Below are positions 1 through 7,337 of a stretch of DNA of 8,058 nucleotides, piece after piece. Position 1 is the stretch's first letter; every line of letters starts with the position of its first letter. The notes under the pieces are model-generated. The model searched no databases, had not been told where the DNA came from, and saw nothing but the letters and a program-made list of their open reading frames with translations. The position numbers and the translations under genes are program-made. Origin of the DNA: Deltaproteobacteria bacterium UBA3076 (GTDB lineage: Bacteria; Desulfobacterota; Dissulfuribacteria; Dissulfuribacterales; UBA3076); NCBI GenBank assembly GCA_002367355.1, contig DFBQ01000154.1, forward strand, positions 1-8,058, given 5' to 3'.

Positions 1-62
1 CTAGTTATGAAAGCCACCTCCTGTTTTGGCTGATGTTTCAATATGTTATATGATGCGTGTCC

Positions 63-1790
63 TTACCCTAAAATACCATTTTCTTCTTTCTCGAGCATCA
101 AAATGGACATCAATTGTTGTTGAACTTCAGACATTTTGGTTAGTACTGCCTGTTTTCGTTCCGTCTTTTGCCGACGCTTTCGAGGATAGATATTTATGAC
201 TTCTCTTATGGCATCCAATTCTGACAGAATGCGCTTCATTGATAAACGAAGACCTGCTTTCCTTGTCCGTCGAAACATCAAGGCTCTTATCAAAAGTGCA
301 ATAGTGCAATAAAGCCCGTGAACTTTGATTTTTGAATCTGTCCAGTGATACATTGGCCACCAACTCCCCGTATTTCGATCCTTCATTTCCTTAAATACAG
401 CTTCAATGATATATTGGCTGCGATAGGCTGTTATAATTCTTGCATTGTCCCAATCCTTTCTGTTGGAGATTATGATATTTTTGCCAAGGTAAGTAATCGA
501 GAGTTTGTGAACAGCATCCGTATCGATAGCGTACTCCAACCGAGGAATGTCATCGGAGCCTTTACTAACAGTAACGGCAATAATATCCTTCAGATGCTGC
601 CGGTCAAGGATACTTTTGTATTGCTTTTGTACAGATTCTAAAGTCGGCGACTTACCACGTGTAATGACACCGTTAACACGATCTTCCAGTTTTTGTCGTA
701 GTAACGACAGCTTTTCAATAGCCTTGCTAATGTCATTCTGCAAGGTAAGCCACTGGGCATTAAAAAGATTTTGGTTGTAAGTGACTACGATAACTCTTTC
801 CTGACCATAAACCTCCTTCTTGACTCGAAAAGCCTTCGTCCCCTCCAGTTCAACCGCTTCGCAGGCTTCAAAGATTGGATCATTGTTTGGTACCTGCACC
901 AAATCCTTGTGCTGATCAAGTTTCACCGATCCGACAAAATTTAGTTTCAGAAGATCGATGAGGGCAAAGTTATCTGAAGAATTGTTGCCTTTGTCGAAGA
1001 TGAGAGTTGTATGGGGTACAGCACAATCCTTCCCAGAAAGCTCGACAAGAAATTTATGAAATTTTTTCAACATCAATGGAAACTGCTTGGCGTCATTACG
1101 GTTTCCATCATAAGTATCGTAGAATAACGGGATATGACCATCTTCACTACAGAAAAGAGCATAGCTAACCTGCCTCAAATTATTGCGTCCTTGTTTATTC
1201 TTCCCACGCTCTGCTATGTGACAACGAACGTTAAACGTGTCAATAAAAGTATAGAAGTTCGTGCCGTCGTAAGAGACAGAAGATAAATCTATCGCTTCCC
1301 GCTTTGCCACTCCTTTTAGAATACTTTTCCAAATGGACAATACGGCATCGCCACTAATTTTATCCATATGATCCCAGAAACGTTGCGATGTAAGCGCTGC
1401 TTTCGAAGCATGAGGAAAATGTCTTAGCAAAACCGTTTGTGAAAACCACTCCCACATTGATCGCTTGCTATTCGGACAGATCGCTCTATTAATGGCGGCA
1501 ATGGCCAAATATTTTCCTACGCTTAATCCCTGATCACGCTTAGGGCATAGTTTGTCAGTCTCCTCTATCACATTAGCCAAGCAACACTCTTTCCACAACG
1601 CAATTGGCAACCCCCATTGGAAAATCTCAGCGTATAGTGGTGCCGGCCCTTCATCAACCGCCTTTGCAATATTTTTAAGTGTTCCCAAGTACTTCTGCCA
1701 TACTCGCCGGCATTTGCCATCTACCCATGCCCACTTGGAATAGTAATAATAGGTCCGCCCACTGATCTTCTTGGCTTCAAGTCGTTCCAT
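63..1790 (-). CDS. IS1634-type (IS4 superfamily) DDE transposase
   Basis: A 575-residue transposase expected to cut and join the ends of its own insertion sequence. The DDE catalytic triad can be placed: D175 in SYDGTNFY, D266 in TLIFDKGNN, and E463 in the C-terminal signature Y456-x2-Q459-x3-E463-x6-K470. This is the Y(2)R(3)E(6)K motif of the IS4 superfamily with Q where R is usual. A long insertion between D266 and E463 and the total length fit the IS1634 group. The N-terminus (residues 1-45, YYYYSKWAWVDGKCRRVWQKYLG) matches the start typical of that group. Residues about 540-570 are charged and could form a coiled coil. The frame is uninterrupted and has a strong promoter and SD sequence, so the gene looks functional. 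It lies downstream of purF in the same orientation. The family call rests on motifs; I could not run a search. Confidence 0.9.
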   Translation of the reverse strand: MERLEAKKISGRTYYYYSKWAWVDGKCRRVWQKYLGTLKNIAKAVDEGPAPLYAEIFQWGLPIALWKECCLANVIEETDKLCPKRDQGLSVGKYLAIAAINRAICPNSKRSMWEWFSQTVLLRHFPHASKAALTSQRFWDHMDKISGDAVLSIWKSILKGVAKREAIDLSSVSYDGTNFYTFIDTFNVRCHIAERGKNKQGRNNLRQVSYALFCSEDGHIPLFYDTYDGNRNDAKQFPLMLKKFHKFLVELSGKDCAVPHTTLIFDKGNNSSDNFALIDLLKLNFVGSVKLDQHKDLVQVPNNDPIFEACEAVELEGTKAFRVKKEVYGQERVIVVTYNQNLFNAQWLTLQNDISKAIEKLSLLRQKLEDRVNGVITRGKSPTLESVQKQYKSILDRQHLKDIIAVTVSKGSDDIPRLEYAIDTDAVHKLSITYLGKNIIISNRKDWDNARIITAYRSQYIIEAVFKEMKDRNTGSWWPMYHWTDSKIKVHGLYCTIALLIRALMFRRTRKAGLRLSMKRILSELDAIREVINIYPRKRRQKTERKQAVLTKMSEVQQQLMSILMLEKEENGILG

Positions 1791-1791
1791 G

Positions 1792-1801
1792 CCTCCTCCT
1801 T
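1792..1801 (-). promoter_or_regulatory. Strong ribosome-binding site of the transposase
   Basis: The minus strand reads AAGGAGGAGG immediately before the start codon at 1788-1790. This is a near-perfect Shine-Dalgarno sequence and fixes the transposase start. It contrasts with carB in the same window, which has no evident SD. Confidence 0.8.
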
Positions 1802-1815
1802 AATGCTCCACAACT

Positions 1816-1843
1816 ATTTTAGGGCATAGGAACGAAATGTCAA
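1816..1843 (-). promoter_or_regulatory. Sigma-70-type promoter of the transposase gene
   Basis: On the minus strand a perfect -35 box TTGACA (1838-1843) is followed, after 16 bases, by a -10 box TAAAAT (1816-1821). The start codon lies about 25 bases further downstream. The -10 box overlaps one copy of the TTTTAGGGCATAG repeat, so binding of transposase to that repeat could repress the promoter (inference). Confidence 0.75.
1817..1829 (+). repeat. 13-base direct repeat, copy 1 (TTTTAGGGCATAG)
   Basis: An identical 13-mer occurs again at 1887-1899, 70 bases away. This copy overlaps the transposase -10 box. A looser relative (TATTTTATAGGGTA) lies between them near 1849-1862, and an inverted relative sits at 66-75 by the transposase stop codon. 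The pattern suggests terminal or subterminal transposase-binding sites. Confidence 0.6.
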
Positions 1844-1886
1844 GGCTATATTTTATAGGGTATTTTGATGGATTTTCGCCTGATAT

Positions 1887-1899
1887 TTTTAGGGCATAG
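1887..1899 (+). repeat. 13-base direct repeat, copy 2, candidate right IS end
   Basis: Identical to 1817-1829. This is the outermost copy on the promoter side and the best candidate for the right inverted repeat of the IS; its partner would be 61-73. No flanking duplication confirms it. Confidence 0.5.
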
Positions 1900-2004
1900 T
1901 TCGCCCAGGCATAATATTCTTTCTTTTCAGGTAGTTATGGGATATGATGGTTTATAAGTAGGAAACTCGGGTTAGGTGCAAAGCAGGTGTCATGTAGTAT
2001 GGTT

Positions 2005-3435
2005 TTATATAATGGAAAAGCCGAGAGCGTTCGGTCTCTCCAGCCCCAGCTTTTCAACACATTCATCTATAGGGAGCGGGTATTCGCCATTAAAACATGC
2101 AAGGCAAAAACGCCGAGGGTCTCCGCCCGCAGCCTTCAGCATTGATTTAATGTCCAGGTAGTGAAGTCCGTCCAGCTTGAGGAATTCGCGGATTTCCTCC
2201 ACGGATTGCTTGGCAGCTATCAGCTCGCCCGTGGTAGGAAAATCGATGCCGTAGTAACAAGGGAAACGTGTAGGTGGGCAACTAACGAGCAGGATTATTT
2301 CCTTGGCTCCGGCCTCCCTTATCGCGTTAATCCTCGTCCTGGTGGTGGTACCCCTTATGACCGAATCCTCAATTATTACCACCTTTTTGCCTTTTATGGC
2401 CTCTTTCGCAGGATTAAGTTTGACTCTTACCCCAAAATCCCTCATAGACTGGCTGGGCTGAATAAATGTACGGCCGACATAGTGATTTCTTATTACAGCA
2501 AGCTCAAGGGGCAAATTAGCGGCTTGGGCATAACCCACTGCGGCATAATTCCCGGAATCAGGAAAGGGCATTACCAGGTCCGCATCTACCGTGGTCTCAT
2601 TATTGAGGGCGGCCCCAAGGGTCTTTCTGAACGTATAGACGTTCTGCCCAAAAATGTTACTGTCAGGACGGGCGAAGTAGATAAATTCAAAGATGCAGTT
2701 TGCGCTTTTTCCTGCCTCAACTCCCTGGAATGATTTAAGCCCGTTGGCGTCTATGATTACTACTTCACCAGGTGCCACATCCCGGAGGTATTCGGCCTGA
2801 ACGAGGTCCAGCGCACAGGTCTCAGAGGCCAGAACGTAAGAGTTATTCAGTTTGCCGATACACAAGGGGCGAAAACCAAGGGGATCCCTGAAGCCGATTA
2901 ATTTTTTCTCAGTAGCCATAACCACTGAATAGGCCCCCTTGATGAGTCTCATGGTGGTTGCTATGGCCTCATCCAGCCCTCGGCCCCCGGCCTTTGCCAA
3001 AAGGTGGACGATTATCTCGCTGTCCATGGTAGTCTGAAAGATAGAGCCATGTCTTTCAAGCTCTTTCCGGATATAACGGGCATTCACAAGGTTTCCGTTG
3101 TGGGCTACGGCAAGGGTGCGTCCGGCATGATATACACAGAAGGGCTGGGCATTCTGCAAAACTGAAGACCCGGTAGTGGAATAGCGCACATGTCCTATGG
3201 CTATATGCCCTTTAAGGTCCTTTAGCTTGGCCTCGTTGAATACCTCACTTACAAGGCCCATGGATTTATGCTCCTGCACTAGCTTGCCGTCCGAGCTGAA
3301 TATGCCGGCGCTTTCCTGCCCCCTGTGTTGCAGGGCATAAAGGCCGAAATAAGTGAGCTTGGCTGCTTCGGGATGCCCGAACACCCCGAACACTCCGCAT
3401 TCTTCACGCGGTGATCTTGATGGCAGAATTATCAT
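2005..3435 (-). CDS. purF: Amidophosphoribosyltransferase (glutamine PRPP amidotransferase)
   Basis: Catalyses the first committed step of de novo purine synthesis: PRPP plus glutamine gives 5-phosphoribosylamine, glutamate and pyrophosphate. At 476 residues it has the usual length. The N-terminal Ntn glutaminase domain (about 13-250) begins with Cys13 in EECGVFGV, preceded by a 12-residue propeptide that should be removed to expose the nucleophile. The conserved HRGQES (38-42), GHVRYST (81-87) and HNGN (112-115) motifs are present. The phosphoribosyltransferase domain carries the PRPP loop VVIIEDSVIRGTT (352-364). Four cysteines, C247, C393, C444 and C447 (FCLAC), match the 4Fe-4S ligands of Bacillus subtilis PurF, so this is the iron-sulfur, oxygen-labile type rather than the E. 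coli type. The start is fixed by an in-frame stop just upstream and by GAAGGG eight bases before the ATG. It lies 92 bases downstream of carB and is probably cotranscribed with it. Confidence 0.97.
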   Translation of the reverse strand: MIILPSRSPREECGVFGVFGHPEAAKLTYFGLYALQHRGQESAGIFSSDGKLVQEHKSMGLVSEVFNEAKLKDLKGHIAIGHVRYSTTGSSVLQNAQPFCVYHAGRTLAVAHNGNLVNARYIRKELERHGSIFQTTMDSEIIVHLLAKAGGRGLDEAIATTMRLIKGAYSVVMATEKKLIGFRDPLGFRPLCIGKLNNSYVLASETCALDLVQAEYLRDVAPGEVVIIDANGLKSFQGVEAGKSANCIFEFIYFARPDSNIFGQNVYTFRKTLGAALNNETTVDADLVMPFPDSGNYAAVGYAQAANLPLELAVIRNHYVGRTFIQPSQSMRDFGVRVKLNPAKEAIKGKKVVIIEDSVIRGTTTRTRINAIREAGAKEIILLVSCPPTRFPCYYGIDFPTTGELIAAKQSVEEIREFLKLDGLHYLDIKSMLKAAGGDPRRFCLACFNGEYPLPIDECVEKLGLERPNALGFSII

Positions 3436-3436
3436 A

Positions 3437-3480
3437 ACGGTAACCCTTCATACTCCCTTTTTAAATTCGAAATTTACCGT
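3437..3480 (-). promoter_or_regulatory. Possible purF leader hairpin exposing the ribosome-binding site
   Basis: The 7-base perfect inverted repeat ACGGTAA/TTACCGT (3437-3443 and 3474-3480) brackets 30 bases that contain two purine-rich tracts on the minus strand, AAAAAGGGAG and GAAGGG. The second (3444-3449) is the likely SD of purF, eight bases before the ATG at 3433-3435. The stem would end one base before the start codon. The stem is short and the loop long, so a role is speculative. Confidence 0.3.
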
Positions 3481-3500
3481 GAAAATACTTTTGGATGAGC

Positions 3501-3526
3501 CACAGACACACACAGACGAAACAGAC
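3501..3526 (+). repeat. Short CACAGAC tandem repeat in the carB-purF gap
   Basis: ACAGAC occurs at 3502, 3512 and 3521, about one helical turn apart, in a CA/GA-rich stretch right after the carB stop codon. It is too short and irregular for a CRISPR. It resembles low-complexity dispersed intergenic repeats seen in some environmental genomes, but the window holds no second copy to test this. Confidence 0.45.
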
Positions 3527-3527
3527 A

Positions 3528-6500
3528 CTAACTATGATATTCCTGAATCGTCTTTACACCGAACTCACCTTCAATCATTGATTTGATAGCCAGAGCCGTG
3601 GCTTTGGCACCGGCGATCGTGGTACTATATGGAATATCGAATGCAACGGCGGCCCGCCGGATGGAACAGGATTCAGAAACGGTCTTTTTGTTGCTTGTGG
3701 TGTTTATGATCAGATCAATCTCCCCGTTCTTGATTATGTCCACGATATGGGGCCTCCCTTGCCTCACCTTGTTGACTTGTTGATTCGGAATCCCATGATT
3801 TAAAAGAAAGGCAGAAGTACCCCCGGTAGCCACAATCTTGAATCCCGCGTCGTGGAACATTGCAGCAATGCCCTGTGATGCCTTTTTGTCTTTGTCTTTA
3901 ACACTGATAAACACAGTGCCGGAAAGAGGCAGTTTCTGTCCCGCAGCCAATTGTGACTTGGCAAAGGCCAGGCCAAAAGAGCTGTCTATACCCATCACCT
4001 CGCCTGTGGATCTCATCTCAGGTCCAAGTATCGTATCCACATTGGGAAACCGGGCAAAAGGAAAGGCCGACTCCTTGCAACAGGTGTGTGAAGGCCTGAC
4101 ATCTTGGGTTAGGCCAAGATCCTTCAGGCATTTTCCCATAATGACCTTGGTGGCAAGTTTGGCTAAAGGGACACCAGTGGCCTTGCTGACAAAAGGGACT
4201 GTCCTTGAGGCCCTTGGATTTACCTCCAGGACATAAATGACACCGTCTTTGACTGCATATTGGATGTTCATCAACCCCTTTACACCAAGTTCCCCGGCAA
4301 TCGCTTCGGTATGGTCCTTGATCTGTTCAAGGGTTTCTTGGCTCAGGGAAATTGAAGGCAGAACACAGGCACTGTCCCCGCTATGGATACCTGCCTCTTC
4401 GATATGTTCCATGATCCCGCCGATTATCGTATCTTCTCCGTCCGAGATGGCATCTACGTCAATTTCCGTAGCATCTTCAAGAAATCTGTCAATCAGTATG
4501 GGCTTTCCGGGAGATACCTGGACAGCGGTCTCCACATAAAATTCCAGGTCCTCCTGATCATAAACGATCTTCATGGCCCGGCCACCCAGGACAAAGGACG
4601 GCCTGACCAATACAGGATAGCCGATCTTGTCAGCTATCCGGATTGCCTCTTCTTTATTAACAGCAATTCCGTTTTCAGGCTGCTCTATATTCAATTTTTT
4701 GAGCAGGCTCTGGAAATGATCCCTGTCCTCAGCCCGATCTATGCTATCCGGGCTGGTTCCAAGGATGGTAACCCCTGCTTCCGCAAGGGAAGTAGATATG
4801 TTGAGCGGTGTCTGACCTCCGAACTGGACAATAACCCCTTCCGGCCTCTCTTGTTCGACAATGTTCAGGATATCCTCCCTGGTAAGGGGCTCAAAATATA
4901 GTTTATCAGATATGTCATAATCAGTGCTGACCGTCTCAGGGTTGCTGTTGACCATAATGCTCTCTATGCCCATTTCCTTAAGAGTAAATGAGGCGTGGAC
5001 ACAGCAATAATCAAATTCAATCCCCTGGCCGATCCGGTTAGGGCCCCCTCCCAGGATCACCACCTTTCTTTTCTTTGAAGAGCGGATCTCATTTTCCTGC
5101 TCATAAGTTGAATAGTAATAAGGCGTATAGGCCTCAAACTCGGCAGCACATGTATCCACCAGCTTGTAGACCGGCTCTATTCCCTTTGACTTCCGTATCT
5201 CCCTTATGGCCTGCTCGTCCGTATTAAAGATACTCGCGAGCAAAACATCGGAAAAACCGTATTCCTTCACCTTTTTCAGGAATTCAGGGTCCCATTTACC
5301 GGGCCCAAGCCCCTTTTGCGCCATGTAACCTAACTGTTTTTCCAGATCGTGTATCTGCCGGACATGAAAAAGAAACCATGGGTCAATACGGGTCAGCTCA
5401 TGAATTCTTTCCAGGGTCATCCCCTGCTTCAGGGCTTCATAGATTTGAAAAATCCGATTTGAGTTGGGATTAATGAGGCCCTTTTCTATTTCATGGGTAT
5501 CCGGACCGGACCCTTGGCTTCGTGGCGTATCAGACCCGAGACCAAATCTCCCGATCTCCAGGGACCTGATGGCCTTTTGAAGGGCTTCCTTAAAGGTCCT
5601 CCCTATGGCCATGGTCTCACCCACAGACTTCATGGATGTGGTCAGCATGTCTTCAGCACCGGGGAATTTTTCAAAGGTCCAGCGAGGGATTTTGACCACG
5701 CAGTAATCAATAGCAGGCTCAAAGGAGGCAAGCGTTTCACGAGTGATATCATTGGCGATTTCATCCAGGGTATATCCAACAGCGAGTTTGGCAGCTATCT
5801 TGGCAATGGGGAAGCCGGTAGCCTTGGAGGCCAGGGCCGAACTTCTGGATACCCTGGGATTCATCTCAATGACCACCATCTCGCCATTTTCAGGGTGAAT
5901 GGCAAACTGGATGTTGGAGCCGCCGGTCTCCACGCCGATTTCCCTGATAATGGCAATGGCTGCATCGCGCATGGCCTGATATTCCCTGTCTGTGAGGGTC
6001 TGCGCCGGGGCCACGGTAATACTGTCACCTGTGTGAACACCCATGGGATCAAAATTTTCAATGGAGCAGATGATGACTACATTGTCCTTGAAGTCCCGCA
6101 TGACCTCCAGCTCATATTCCTTCCACCCTAAAAGGGATTCCTCTATAATGATTTCTGAAATCATGCTGGCGTCAAGGCCTGCCTTGGCGAGGTCCTCCAT
6201 TTCTTCCCGGTTATAGGCCACTCCGCTGCCGGCCCCTCCCATGGTAAAACTTGCCCTGATAATCAGGGGATAACCGATTCTTTCCGCAGCCTCTCTTGCC
6301 TGATCCATGTCCTTTGCGATGCCGTTCTCAGGCACGCGCAGGCCGATATGGCTCATGGCGTCACGGAATTGCTCCCTCTCTTCGGCCTTACGAATAACCG
6401 GAATTGAGGCACCGATCATCTCCACTCCCAATTTTTCCAGGAGCCCGGTCTCGGCAACTTTCACTGCCGTGTTAAGACCTGTCTGGCCCCCAAGGGTCGG

Positions 6501-6761
6501 GAGAATGGCATGGGGCCGTTCCCGTTCAATTATCTTTGCCACAATCTCGGGCGTAATGGGTTCAATATAGGTGCGATGGGCTGTTTCAGGATCTGTCATG
6601 ATCGTGGCGGGATTACTGTTTATGAGCACTACCTCGTAGCCTTCTTCCATCAGGGCCTTGCATGCCTGGGTTCCTGAATAATCAAACTCGCACGCCTGGC
6701 CGATAATGATTGGACCTGAACCGATAATGAGGATCTTATTTATGTCTGTACGTTTTGGCAT
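3528..6761 (-). CDS. carB: Carbamoyl phosphate synthase large subunit
   Basis: Makes carbamoyl phosphate from bicarbonate, two ATP and ammonia tunnelled from glutamine hydrolysis in CarA; the product feeds pyrimidine and arginine synthesis. The 1077 residues match the full family length. Order: carboxyphosphate ATP-grasp domain (about 1-402) with R129, R169, the loop TMGGAGSG (173-180) and E299-M-N301-P-R303; oligomerisation domain (about 403-560); second ATP-grasp domain (about 561-940) with R720, VLGGRAM (724-730), Q834, E846 and N848; and a C-terminal MGS-like allosteric domain (about 945-1077) containing VATGGTSAF (977-985) and K998, which suggests that nucleotide/ornithine control is kept. 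The start is supported by the canonical MPKRTDI N-terminus, although no SD is visible before it. Residues about 411-427 form a polar linker slightly unlike E. coli. carA is not adjacent; upstream is a mobile-element-rich, degraded region. purF follows at 92 bases in the same direction. No defects are seen. Confidence 0.98.
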   Translation of the reverse strand: MPKRTDINKILIIGSGPIIIGQACEFDYSGTQACKALMEEGYEVVLINSNPATIMTDPETAHRTYIEPITPEIVAKIIERERPHAILPTLGGQTGLNTAVKVAETGLLEKLGVEMIGASIPVIRKAEEREQFRDAMSHIGLRVPENGIAKDMDQAREAAERIGYPLIIRASFTMGGAGSGVAYNREEMEDLAKAGLDASMISEIIIEESLLGWKEYELEVMRDFKDNVVIICSIENFDPMGVHTGDSITVAPAQTLTDREYQAMRDAAIAIIREIGVETGGSNIQFAIHPENGEMVVIEMNPRVSRSSALASKATGFPIAKIAAKLAVGYTLDEIANDITRETLASFEPAIDYCVVKIPRWTFEKFPGAEDMLTTSMKSVGETMAIGRTFKEALQKAIRSLEIGRFGLGSDTPRSQGSGPDTHEIEKGLINPNSNRIFQIYEALKQGMTLERIHELTRIDPWFLFHVRQIHDLEKQLGYMAQKGLGPGKWDPEFLKKVKEYGFSDVLLASIFNTDEQAIREIRKSKGIEPVYKLVDTCAAEFEAYTPYYYSTYEQENEIRSSKKRKVVILGGGPNRIGQGIEFDYCCVHASFTLKEMGIESIMVNSNPETVSTDYDISDKLYFEPLTREDILNIVEQERPEGVIVQFGGQTPLNISTSLAEAGVTILGTSPDSIDRAEDRDHFQSLLKKLNIEQPENGIAVNKEEAIRIADKIGYPVLVRPSFVLGGRAMKIVYDQEDLEFYVETAVQVSPGKPILIDRFLEDATEIDVDAISDGEDTIIGGIMEHIEEAGIHSGDSACVLPSISLSQETLEQIKDHTEAIAGELGVKGLMNIQYAVKDGVIYVLEVNPRASRTVPFVSKATGVPLAKLATKVIMGKCLKDLGLTQDVRPSHTCCKESAFPFARFPNVDTILGPEMRSTGEVMGIDSSFGLAFAKSQLAAGQKLPLSGTVFISVKDKDKKASQGIAAMFHDAGFKIVATGGTSAFLLNHGIPNQQVNKVRQGRPHIVDIIKNGEIDLIINTTSNKKTVSESCSIRRAAVAFDIPYSTTIAGAKATALAIKSMIEGEFGVKTIQEYHS

Positions 6762-6796
6762 AATATGCGGGTTACGGGTTGAACACTTTGCCCTGC

Positions 6797-6824
6797 TGAC
6801 CGAAAATTATACTGTGAACGGTCA
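6797..6824 (-). promoter_or_regulatory. Candidate carB promoter with flanking inverted repeat
   Basis: The minus strand has a perfect TATAAT -10 box (6806-6811), about 45 bases before the carB ATG, so transcription would start near 6799 with a leader of roughly 38 bases. No good -35 box is present at 16-18 bases, suggesting weak or activator-dependent use. The -10 box lies inside the inverted repeat TGACCG/CGGTCA (6797-6802 and 6819-6824), a plausible operator. TGACCGAAA at 6797-6805 recurs at 6922-6930. All functional claims here are inference. Confidence 0.45.
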
Positions 6825-6921
6825 TAATTTGAGATTTCTCTATTATGTTTTTTCACCACAACGCAATTCTCTTGTGCGCTGAATTTCCATGCCAGTATTT
6901 AAACATGAAATCTCTTCAATA

Positions 6922-6930
6922 ATGACCGAA
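6922..6930 (+). repeat. Second copy of TGACCGAAA upstream of carB
   Basis: The 9-mer is identical to 6797-6805 beside the carB -10 box, 125 bases away. It also lies between the arms of an inverted repeat ATGAAAT/ATTTCAT (6904-6910 and 6930-6936). It could be a distal operator half-site or chance in AT-rich DNA. Confidence 0.25.
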
Positions 6931-6932
6931 AT

Positions 6933-7100
6933 TTCATCTTTCGCCGTTTTGTGCAACTAAAATTGTGAAAAATTACCTTCGATATCTAAACAGAAATCTA
7001 TGAGGTCGAAACCGCGCACATATAGCCAGGAGCTGAGTACATCAATGTTCTCAATTTCCTGAAGGGCATGGCCCACCCTGGAATGTCCGCCCGAATCTCC
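6933..7100 (-). pseudogene. Remnant of an unidentified gene (55 open codons)
   Basis: Between a TGA at 7101-7103 and a TGA at 6933-6935 the minus strand is open for 55 codons. From about codon 11 on it reads like real protein: HALQEIENIDVLSSWLYVRG, then FDLIDFCLDIEGNF, ending SQFLVAQNGER. It has no ATG; a GTG at 7074-7076 lacks an SD. Upstream, fragments of similar character appear in other frames: LDVKQGKLLQKL in the same frame before the TGA, and CEEIRADIPGW in another frame across 7075-7110. This looks like one short gene broken by one or more frameshifts. It lies downstream of the HD-like gene on the same strand and, before the MITE inserted, would have followed that gene directly. I do not recognise the family. 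A chance open frame is still possible. Confidence 0.4.
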
Positions 7101-7143
7101 TCACAGCTTTTGAAGAAGCTTTCCCTGTTTTACATCAAGAGTA

Positions 7144-7151
7144 TAGCCTAA
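7144..7151 (+). repeat. Target-site duplication of the MITE, left copy
   Basis: TAGCCTAA lies directly outside the left terminal inverted repeat and is repeated without mismatch at 7357-7364, outside the right one. An 8-base perfect duplication at exactly both ends shows that the element arrived by transposition. Confidence 0.93.
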
Positions 7152-7170
7152 CTGAAGTTTCACCGTTTTT
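7152..7170 (+). repeat. Left terminal inverted repeat of the MITE
   Basis: CTGAAGTTTCACCGTTTTT, perfectly complementary to 7338-7356. Homology stops sharply at its inner edge (ctacag against aaaatt), which defines the repeat length as 19. Confidence 0.93.
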
Positions 7171-7337
7171 CTACAGTTTTTGGGAAAGGCAGATCATGAG
7201 TATTTTTCATGATTTGTTGCTATTTCAATAGGTTACCCAAAATACGGCATTGCGATGTTTAGATTACATACCAGAAAAACCTTTCCCAAGAGAGAAGTAA
7301 TTAATTTTATTCAATAAAAACAGATAGTTGAAATTTT

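Larger units (their letters stand above)
61..1899 (-). mobile_element. IS1634-type insertion sequence, ends approximate
   Basis: The element contains the transposase gene and its promoter. Its ends are not certain. The left side has CCTTACCCTAAAA (61-73). The reverse complement of the right side (1887-1899) reads CTATGCCCTAAAA, which matches at 10 of 13 positions in inverted orientation, so these may be the terminal inverted repeats; the left one would then contain the transposase stop codon (63-65). No convincing target duplication flanks these two points. An alternative boundary is the 8-base direct repeat TAGTTATG at 2-9 and 1932-1939, which would make the element about 1.92 kb, but the sequences just inside that repeat do not form an inverted repeat. 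Confidence 0.5.
6762..7143. other. Intergenic region upstream of carB without an intact gene
   Basis: Part of the roughly 600-base stretch between carB and the HD-like gene. It holds the candidate carB promoter with its inverted repeat, a repeated TGACCGAAA, and the 55-codon gene remnant. The part near the remnant (about 7010-7100) is richer in G and C than the AT-rich part near carB, fitting an old coding sequence beside a regulatory one. No tRNA, riboswitch fold or terminator was recognised. Confidence 0.5.

Noticed and set aside
918..928. AAGTTTCACCG, an 11-base match to the MITE terminal repeat, inside the transposase gene
   Set aside because: It encodes part of a continuous transposase frame (SVKLDQ), has no inverted partner or duplication, and is best explained as chance.
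1892..1906. GGGC-N7-GCCC stem considered as a terminator after purF
   Set aside because: The stem is only four pairs and on the purF strand is followed by A residues, not a U tract; it also overlaps the IS repeat.
3388..3448. Fifteen-codon frame overlapping the purF start (MKGYRYDNSAIKITA on the minus strand)
   Set aside because: It is a frame-shadow of the purF leader and start with no independent support beyond a chance ATG.
3501..3526. CACAGAC repeats considered as a CRISPR
   Set aside because: Units are 6-7 bases at 9-10-base spacing with no spacers of useful length and no cas genes nearby.
5493..6131. Long plus-strand open frame (212 codons) opposite carB
   Set aside because: It lies wholly within the coding strand complement of a full-length, motif-complete carB and shows no recognisable domain; the other plus-strand frames across carB and purF are rejected for the same reason.
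7229..7231. In-frame TAG in the MITE mini-frame considered as a pyrrolysine codon
   Set aside because: There is no sign of a functional protein on either side, and a stop in a decayed transposase remnant is the simpler reading.
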